A DNA stretch of 17,714 bases, from contig UQCS01000030.1 of the NCBI GenBank assembly GCA_900539605.1, positions 1 through 17,714 of the forward strand, in the 5' to 3' direction. The translations under genes and the position numbers were made by a program. This document shows, one piece after another, positions 12,904-17,714 of this stretch (the stretch's first letter is position 1; every line of letters starts with the position of its first letter). The notes under the pieces are model-generated. The model did no database searches. It saw nothing but the letters and a program-made list of their open reading frames with translations, and was not told the origin of the DNA. The stretch is from an uncultured Azospirillum sp. (GTDB lineage: Bacteria; Pseudomonadota; Alphaproteobacteria; RF32; CAG-239).

Positions 12904-13545
12904 ATGACGACGGACAATCGGGAATATTGGGAAGAAAAATGGGGAGGGAAGTTTAGCGAAGACGGTTTGGTTCCCAGTACGCTGGTGGTTAAGATGTACG
13001 AACACCTGAAAGATAAACCGATTAAGACGGTGCTTGACCTCGGAGCCGGCAAAGGTCGGGACAGTTTCTGGCTGGCGGCGCACGGCTATCAGGTGACGGC
13101 TCTGGATATTTCGCCGTCGGCACTGCAATATATTAAAGGCATTTGCCCAAAAATTCAGACAATATGCGGTGATATTGCCGATTTTGACGGAGGTACGGCT
13201 GGTTATGACTGGGTTTTGGCAAACCTCAGTCTCCATTACTGGAATGATGCGGTTACCCGGATGATTGTCAAACAAATTTATCGGACGCTCAATCCCGGCG
13301 GCTGGTTTACTGTCCGCTGCAAGTCGGTCAATGATTCCAAATACGGTCAAGGTGTCAAAGTCGGGGACAATACGTATTGTCACGGCCATACCCGACATTT
13401 CTTTACGCTGCAATACATGAAAGAGCTTTTGCAATGTTTTGAAGTTGTTTGTTTGGAAGAATGCGCAATTGAAGAAAAGCATTACGGCCGTTATACAGCC
13501 GTGGAAGCCTTGGCGGTTAAAACGGACAAAAAAGACTTTTTTTAA
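12904..13545 (+). CDS. Class I SAM-dependent methyltransferase
   Basis: A 213-residue cytosolic enzyme that transfers a methyl group from S-adenosylmethionine; the acceptor is unknown. Motif I is V-L-D-L-G-A-G-K-G-R-D-S (about 43-54). It is followed by the acidic strand end A-L-D-I-S (about 66-70), the G-D-I segment, A-N-L-S-L-H-Y-W at motif IV and L-N-P-G-G-W-F at the post-IV turn. The opening R-E-Y-W-E-E-K-W and the H-x-R-H-F-F-T segment resemble small TehB-like or thiopurine-type methyltransferases. AAGGAG lies at good spacing before the ATG. Single gene between the terminator at 12812-12847 and the next promoter. Confidence 0.93.
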   Translation: MTTDNREYWEEKWGGKFSEDGLVPSTLVVKMYEHLKDKPIKTVLDLGAGKGRDSFWLAAHGYQVTALDISPSALQYIKGICPKIQTICGDIADFDGGTAGYDWVLANLSLHYWNDAVTRMIVKQIYRTLNPGGWFTVRCKSVNDSKYGQGVKVGDNTYCHGHTRHFFTLQYMKELLQCFEVVCLEECAIEEKHYGRYTAVEALAVKTDKKDFF

Positions 13546-13558
13546 ACGAAAATTGCGC

Positions 13559-13586
13559 TTGCGTTGCTGTATAAAACTGTTATGAT
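13559..13586 (+). promoter_or_regulatory. Promoter of the Nudix gene
   Basis: TTGCGT (13559-13564), 16 bases, TATGAT (13581-13586). The start near 13593 leaves 35 bases to the ATG at 13628. Confidence 0.5.
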
Positions 13587-13627
13587 AAACTCATAAATAT
13601 AGAATGCATATGGAGTTTTTAAAGACT

Positions 13628-14260
13628 ATGGCTGATGAATTAATTGATATTTTTGACGAAAACATGAATTTGCTGGGTACGGCAATGAAGTCTCAGGCAC
13701 ACCGCGAAGGCTTGTGGCATAAGACTTTTCATTGTTGGCTGGCACGTAAAAATGACGAAGGAAAGATCATGGTGTGGCTTCAGCTTCGTAATAAAGACAA
13801 GTCGATCTATCCCGATATGCTGGATGTTTCGGCAGCCGGTCACGTCCGCTCCGGCGAAGAAGTGAAAGACGGTTACCGCGAAGTGACCGAAGAGCTGGGA
13901 CTTTGCCTGCAAAAAGACGATCTGATCAAAATGTTTACCACCAAGGAAATCTATCAGCAGGGCGATGTTTATAACCGTGAGTTTGAAGTTCTGTATATGG
14001 CGGTAGTGGATAATCTGCTGGCCAAAGTCCGTTTGCAGCCCGAAGAAGTGGCCGGATTGTATGAGGTGGAACTGGAAGACTTTGTCGGGTTAATAAACGG
14101 CGACTGTAAAAATATCGGGGCTTACGGAGTGCGACGCAATAATGACAATTCATACACCTGGGAAGGAATTACGGTAACCATGGACAGAATCGCCGGACAC
14201 AGCAAAGATTATTATCTGAAATCGATGGAAATGCTGCAACGTTATATGAACAATGTGTGA
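13628..14260 (+). CDS. Nudix hydrolase, IPP-isomerase-like subfamily
   Basis: A 210-residue protein resembling isopentenyl-diphosphate isomerase and YfcD-type Nudix enzymes, which act on diphosphate-linked compounds; the substrate is unknown. The subfamily hallmarks are the opening D-E-L-I-D-I-F-D-E-N, H-R-E-G-L-W-H-K-T-F-H-C-W (25-37) and D-M-L-D-V-S-A-A-G-H. The Nudix box is G71-H-V-R-S-G-E77 followed by R84-E85-V-T-E88-E89-L-G; the gap between the first Glu and the R-E is six residues instead of the textbook seven, which I believe is normal in this subfamily. ATG 13628 is chosen because the family starts M-A-D-E-L; ATG 13604 and 13610 are also in frame. GGAG at 13612-13615 is a rather distant ribosome site. 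Confidence 0.9.
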   Translation: MADELIDIFDENMNLLGTAMKSQAHREGLWHKTFHCWLARKNDEGKIMVWLQLRNKDKSIYPDMLDVSAAGHVRSGEEVKDGYREVTEELGLCLQKDDLIKMFTTKEIYQQGDVYNREFEVLYMAVVDNLLAKVRLQPEEVAGLYEVELEDFVGLINGDCKNIGAYGVRRNNDNSYTWEGITVTMDRIAGHSKDYYLKSMEMLQRYMNNV

Positions 14261-14350
14261 TCGTGCCAAAGTCGCTTGTTTTTTTCTGAAAGGTTGAAAA
14301 CAAAGCAGATGGCATAATATCGTATTGCCGGTGTCTGATGGAAGATGACG

Positions 14351-14380
14351 TTGCTCATATCCGTTAAATTTGGTTATTTT
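14351..14380 (+). promoter_or_regulatory. Weak promoter candidate for the HD-domain gene
   Basis: TTGCTC (14351-14356), 18 bases, TATTTT (14375-14380). No terminator is visible between the Nudix gene and here, so read-through is also possible. Confidence 0.3.
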
Positions 14381-14399
14381 TGCGTTTTGAGGTTGAAAA

Positions 14400-15044
14400 A
14401 TGAATTTTAGCTATGCCAATGAGTTAATTCTACGTGAAAAAAAGTTTGAGATGGCTCACGGACGCCCCGAAAATACCTGGTATTTGTTTCATAACCATAT
14501 TTTTGGGGCAGCTGAAGTTGCGCGCGCGGTGGCTGAATTGTCTGGTTTGGATTGCAACCGAGCCTATTTTTCAACATTGTTACATGATATCGGCAAGATC
14601 CGTGAAAAATATTTGCAGCGTTTTCACGGTATTGTAGGATACGAAATGCTGAAAAACGAAAGTGAAGATGTGGCACGCGCTTGTCTGGTACACACATTTC
14701 CGTTTAACCGGCTTGATAATTTTGAAAAATGTCAGAAAATGTTCTTTGGCAATGTTGGAGATTATGAACAGACAGCCGAATTTATGGCTTTGCATCCGCT
14801 TGATGATTATGATTTGTTGGTGCAAATGTGCGACTGGGTTTCCAACGCTTACGGTTTGGTGACAATTGAAGAACGGGCAGCAGAATATGCATTGCGCCAC
14901 GGCAGTGAGGTAGCACCGGAAATGCTTGAAGCAATTCATGAGTTAAAGAGTTATTTTGATCACAAGATCGGCAGTGACATATATTCTTTATTCGAAAAAG
15001 TGGCTGCCAAGGATGTTTTTATCGCTTATCCGTGCCGGCGATGA
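14400..15044 (+). CDS. HD-domain phosphohydrolase
   Basis: A 214-residue cytosolic protein with the HD metal-binding pattern: H33, H62-D63 (L-L-H-D-I-G-K), H76, H98 and D145 (M-C-D-W-V). Such enzymes hydrolyse phosphomonoesters or phosphodiesters, often of nucleotides. The nearest style is the small HD proteins with L-H-D-I-G-K, but the substrate cannot be read from the sequence. The ATG follows GAGGTT at about six bases. Its last 26 bases overlap the 3' end of the opposing transporter gene, so the two stop codons cross over. Confidence 0.88.
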   Translation: MNFSYANELILREKKFEMAHGRPENTWYLFHNHIFGAAEVARAVAELSGLDCNRAYFSTLLHDIGKIREKYLQRFHGIVGYEMLKNESEDVARACLVHTFPFNRLDNFEKCQKMFFGNVGDYEQTAEFMALHPLDDYDLLVQMCDWVSNAYGLVTIEERAAEYALRHGSEVAPEMLEAIHELKSYFDHKIGSDIYSLFEKVAAKDVFIAYPCRR

Positions 15045-15918
15045 GTTGCCGGGGCGGAATACTGACCGTCATCACACCGGCAATTACAATCATACCGCCG
15101 AAAATCTGGGATAGTTCGATTTGTTCACCCAGAACAAAATAAGCTTCGGTGGCGCTGAAAACCGGCAGCAGATAGTAAATAATGCCGGCTTTGATATTGC
15201 CGATTTTGTTGAGGGCAGTGTTCCATGACAAATACGATATGACCGAATTGAAAATGCCGAGATAAGCCACCACAGCCAAGTCTTCGAGATTAAAAGCCTC
15301 CAGCTGCGCGGGCGGTACCGCAAACAGCATCCACGTAGCCAAAATCAATACGCCGACAACGGCGGTGGCCGCGAGCATGGCCGTCTGGTCGATTTGCGGC
15401 GGCCGTTTGGATTGCAGCAGCGAATAAACCGCAAAGGCAAAAGTGTTGGCCAAAACGTACAGATCGCCGCTGACCAGTCTGATTTGCGAGAGGGCTGTAA
15501 AATTGCCGCGCAAAATAATGATCACGACACCGATGACGGCAACAATAAGGCCGATAAGCTGACGGTTGGTGATCGGTGTTTTTAAGAAAATGCGTGACAA
15601 CAATACCAGAAAAATCGGACCGGTGGTATCAAGCATGCCGATATTGACAGCAGAAGCTGTTCGTCCGGCATAATAGATCAGGGTGTTGTCGATCACAATG
15701 CCGGTAACTGCCAGTCCCAGTATCAACGGAAGGGCAGACAGCAAAACCTGCCGTGCGGCAACCATCTTGCGCCAGGCCAACGGCAGCAGAATCGCTGTTG
15801 CAATGATCCAGCGTCCGCATGCAAGCTCAAGCGGCGCAAGCGCAGTGGCAAAGCCGGCAGCGATAACGATGTTCCAACTCCAGAAAAAAACGGCAGTCAG
15901 TGCCAGGATGTATCCCAT
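15019..15918 (-). CDS. EamA/DMT family transporter
   Basis: A 299-residue inner-membrane protein of the drug/metabolite transporter superfamily, exporting or importing small metabolites of unknown identity. Ten hydrophobic helices form two EamA repeats of five. The first repeat has the typical F-F-W-S-W-N opening and the G-R-W segment; the second has N-T-A-L-N-K-I-G and the P-V-F-S-A-T-E-A-Y-F-V-L-G-E region near its end. The start at 15918 is supported by AAAGGAGA at good spacing; a longer frame from 15981 would place the -35 and -10 inside the gene. It is divergent from the HAD-Nudix gene and convergent with the HD gene. Confidence 0.93.
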   Translation of the reverse strand: MGYILALTAVFFWSWNIVIAAGFATALAPLELACGRWIIATAILLPLAWRKMVAARQVLLSALPLILGLAVTGIVIDNTLIYYAGRTASAVNIGMLDTTGPIFLVLLSRIFLKTPITNRQLIGLIVAVIGVVIIILRGNFTALSQIRLVSGDLYVLANTFAFAVYSLLQSKRPPQIDQTAMLAATAVVGVLILATWMLFAVPPAQLEAFNLEDLAVVAYLGIFNSVISYLSWNTALNKIGNIKAGIIYYLLPVFSATEAYFVLGEQIELSQIFGGMIVIAGVMTVSIPPRQLIAGTDKR

Positions 15919-15943
15919 CAATGTTCTCCTTTTATAAAAAAAA

Positions 15944-15971
15944 GATATAATTAACAATGTTGTAAAAACAA
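15944..15971 (-). promoter_or_regulatory. Promoter of the EamA transporter gene
   Basis: On the minus strand: TTGTTT (15966-15971), 16 bases, TATATC (15944-15949). Confidence 0.5.
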
Positions 15972-15974
15972 GAT

Positions 15975-16003
15975 TTGCCAAATTGTTGTAAAAAGGCTAT
16001 ACT
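15975..16003 (+). promoter_or_regulatory. Promoter of the HAD-Nudix gene
   Basis: TTGCCA (15975-15980), 17 bases, TATACT (15998-16003). Expected start near 16010, with a 24-base leader. It is back to back with the transporter promoter. Confidence 0.72.
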
Positions 16004-16033
16004 CGACGGCAAAAAGATGAAAGGAAAGTACTG

Positions 16034-17632
16034 ATGATCAAATATTGTGTGTGGGACGTCGGCAAAACAATTTATGACTATACTCTCAATCCGCTGGGCG
16101 ATTGGGTTGTCGAAAATGCGCAAAGAGAGGTGTCGGTTGCCGAAGTCAAAAGATTTGATTTTGGTCCTTATATGCGCGGGCAAACCGAATTTGAACAATT
16201 GTGCCGGCAGATCTGCCATACTTTTGAGGTGCCGTATAATGCAGCAGTACCGGCGGCAATCAACCGGGCGTTTCATCGCGGTATCGGCACCTATTTTTCC
16301 GAAACCCGGCAAATGATGGCATATTTGCAACAACGGGGAATTGAAAATATCGTTTTTTCCAACGCCTTGCCGATACTGTCGAAAAGCCTTAAAACCGAAG
16401 GTCTGATCAAGGCCGAACATATTTTTACTTCTTATGAAAGCGGACTGCTAAAACCCGATCCGGCGGTTTATGAATATGTTCGTTCCCGGCTTGGATGCCG
16501 TTTTGAAGAAATGATGGCGGTTGACGACAAAATACAAAACATTGAAACTGTGCGGAACTTGGGGATGAATGGTGTGGTTTTCAGTCCGCAAACGATTGAA
16601 GAATCTGTAAAACGTCTGGTCGGTTATGCCAACCGGGAAGAAGTGGAAAACGCTTTGCGGCGGGTATCGAAAGGGCAGGAACGGGCCCGGATTTTGCAAA
16701 ACGGGCAAAACCGCAATTTGATTGCCGGCAGCGGTGCCAACGTGACCCTGTGGAGCGGAAAAGCCGGAACTGCGGGAAGCATGAAAAAACGTCTGCAAAA
16801 TGTTTATGTCGGCATTTTAATGCGTCGCAATCCGAAAAACGGTAAAGCTGACGGATGGGGCGCCCTGGGCGGGTTGGCCGAAATGACCGGTGAAGCCGAA
16901 TTCTTAAGCGCCGACGAGCGGCAGCGGCGCCGGCTGGCAACCTTACGCGACGATGTGGCTCTGGAAGACGGTAAGCCGGTTTTGATTCGCGATCAACAAA
17001 AGATTGCAGTTGCCAACATACGCCGCGAAACCCGTGAAGAACTCGGCAATTTGGGGATTTATGATTTTAATTTGGATGAGGCTGTTTTTGAAGAAGTGGT
17101 TATTCCGGGCTTAAAGGATGATAATTTTGTTATCAACCGCTGGAACGGCGAAGGAACGGTGTGGGCAATTACGCCGCACTGCCATCTTTTGCAGGTTGAC
17201 GAGGAAAAGTTGGATCATCTGCAGAAAATGAGTACAGAGCGGAAACACGAGGCAGATTCCGAAGCGCGAAGCTACCGGAAAGTTCCTTTGTTTGAAGCGC
17301 TTTCGCATTTTGGCAAAAAAGGCGGCGCCGAAGTTTCGGAAGACGGACGCGATTTGGTATCCGACTATCGTTATCCGCACGAATGGATGACCTTGTGGGC
17401 GTTGGCGGCGAAGCAGCTGCAGTACGATGATCGAGCAATGCTTGAATTGGCGTCCGAAGTTCAAACCGAGTGCCGTCATCAGATCGGTTTTGCCGAAGCG
17501 TTGCGCCAAATGAATATCGGTTATGATGAAGCTGCGGCAGCGTTAGGAGTAAAAAGCGAAACGGTAAAAAAAATGCAGCATAATACGGAAGCAGTTGTTA
17601 ATCGCCGGTTGCAAAATGGTCGTGTACTGTAA
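16034..17632 (+). CDS. HAD hydrolase-Nudix fusion with HTH-like C-terminus
   Basis: A 532-residue multidomain protein. Residues 1-200 form a HAD (haloacid dehalogenase-type) domain: motif I W-D8-V-G-K-T, with Gly in place of the usual second Asp, motif II S109-N, motif III K140-P-D-P and motif IV D164-D165. Residues about 253-420 look like a Nudix domain: W-G-A-L-G-G-L-A-E (275-283), then a charged insertion of about 45 residues, then R331-E332-T-R-E335-E336-L-G, so the Nudix box is split. Residues about 486-515 resemble a helix-turn-helix (Y-D-E-A-A-A-A-L-G-V followed by K-S-E-T-V-K-K-M). The start has AAGGAAAG five bases before the ATG. Both enzyme domains act on phosphorylated substrates; a nucleotide clean-up or sensing role is inference. 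Confidence 0.85.
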   Translation: MIKYCVWDVGKTIYDYTLNPLGDWVVENAQREVSVAEVKRFDFGPYMRGQTEFEQLCRQICHTFEVPYNAAVPAAINRAFHRGIGTYFSETRQMMAYLQQRGIENIVFSNALPILSKSLKTEGLIKAEHIFTSYESGLLKPDPAVYEYVRSRLGCRFEEMMAVDDKIQNIETVRNLGMNGVVFSPQTIEESVKRLVGYANREEVENALRRVSKGQERARILQNGQNRNLIAGSGANVTLWSGKAGTAGSMKKRLQNVYVGILMRRNPKNGKADGWGALGGLAEMTGEAEFLSADERQRRRLATLRDDVALEDGKPVLIRDQQKIAVANIRRETREELGNLGIYDFNLDEAVFEEVVIPGLKDDNFVINRWNGEGTVWAITPHCHLLQVDEEKLDHLQKMSTERKHEADSEARSYRKVPLFEALSHFGKKGGAEVSEDGRDLVSDYRYPHEWMTLWALAAKQLQYDDRAMLELASEVQTECRHQIGFAEALRQMNIGYDEAAAALGVKSETVKKMQHNTEAVVNRRLQNGRVL

Positions 17633-17671
17633 AACCGTGATAATTTTTAGACATAAATAAACAAAATAGGC

Positions 17672-17699
17672 TTGCTTTTTCGCTTTTTAGGTTTATACT
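17672..17699 (+). promoter_or_regulatory. Promoter of a gene beyond the window
   Basis: TTGCTT (17672-17677), 16 bases, TATACT (17694-17699). It should drive a plus-strand gene just outside the right edge. Confidence 0.55.
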
Positions 17700-17714
17700 G
17701 AATTTGTTTAAGAA

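Noticed and set aside
1..17714. Mobile elements, CRISPR array or a defence island
   Set aside because: No transposase, integrase, phage gene, direct-repeat array or recognisable defence gene was seen on either strand.

Overview
The window looks like a chromosomal segment of an anaerobic, probably host- or gut-associated alphaproteobacterium. The HU protein at 354-626 has the alphaproteobacterial form, and a valine tRNA lies about 2.1 kb beyond it, which recalls the lon-hupB-tRNA-Val neighbourhood of that class. HydG with its small partner protein (9883-11605) points to an [FeFe]-hydrogenase and therefore fermentative metabolism. Spacers are AT-rich, and many genes have their own sigma70-like promoter and intrinsic terminator. 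I see no insertion sequence, phage, integrase or CRISPR array.

Left part (1-4776): the terminator of an unseen upstream gene, hupB, then a cytosolic zinc-metallopeptidase-like gene (HELGH motif) whose frame runs by a -1 shift into a papain/NlpC-like cysteine-hydrolase-like region. tRNA-Val(UAC) follows on the minus strand, then a tryptophan-rich conserved protein of unknown function and a second soluble HELSH metallopeptidase-like gene. The -1 junction has an in-frame A AAA AAC slippery heptamer and a downstream stem. A second frame break near 2530 makes simple gene decay, or a sequence error, equally possible.

Middle part (4777-9766): a class I pyrophosphatase of the plant/archaeal-like sequence type, two unrecognised genes (one soluble, one with two membrane helices), a GNAT acetyltransferase with an unusually long structured leader, a TerC/Alx family membrane protein and a membrane-anchored SIMPL-domain protein. 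Strong hairpin terminators separate most of them.

Right part (9767-17714): a two-gene hydrogenase-maturation operon (TM1266-type protein, hydG) without hydE or hydF, a 480-base spacer that may encode a small RNA, an unrecognised protein with an internal duplication, and then mostly single-gene units: a SAM methyltransferase, an IPP-isomerase-like Nudix hydrolase, an HD-domain phosphohydrolase, an EamA-type transporter on the minus strand, and a 532-residue HAD-Nudix fusion with a helix-turn-helix-like tail. The last group suggests nucleotide or small-molecule housekeeping, but no single pathway joins them. All promoter calls are by eye and are weaker than the gene calls.
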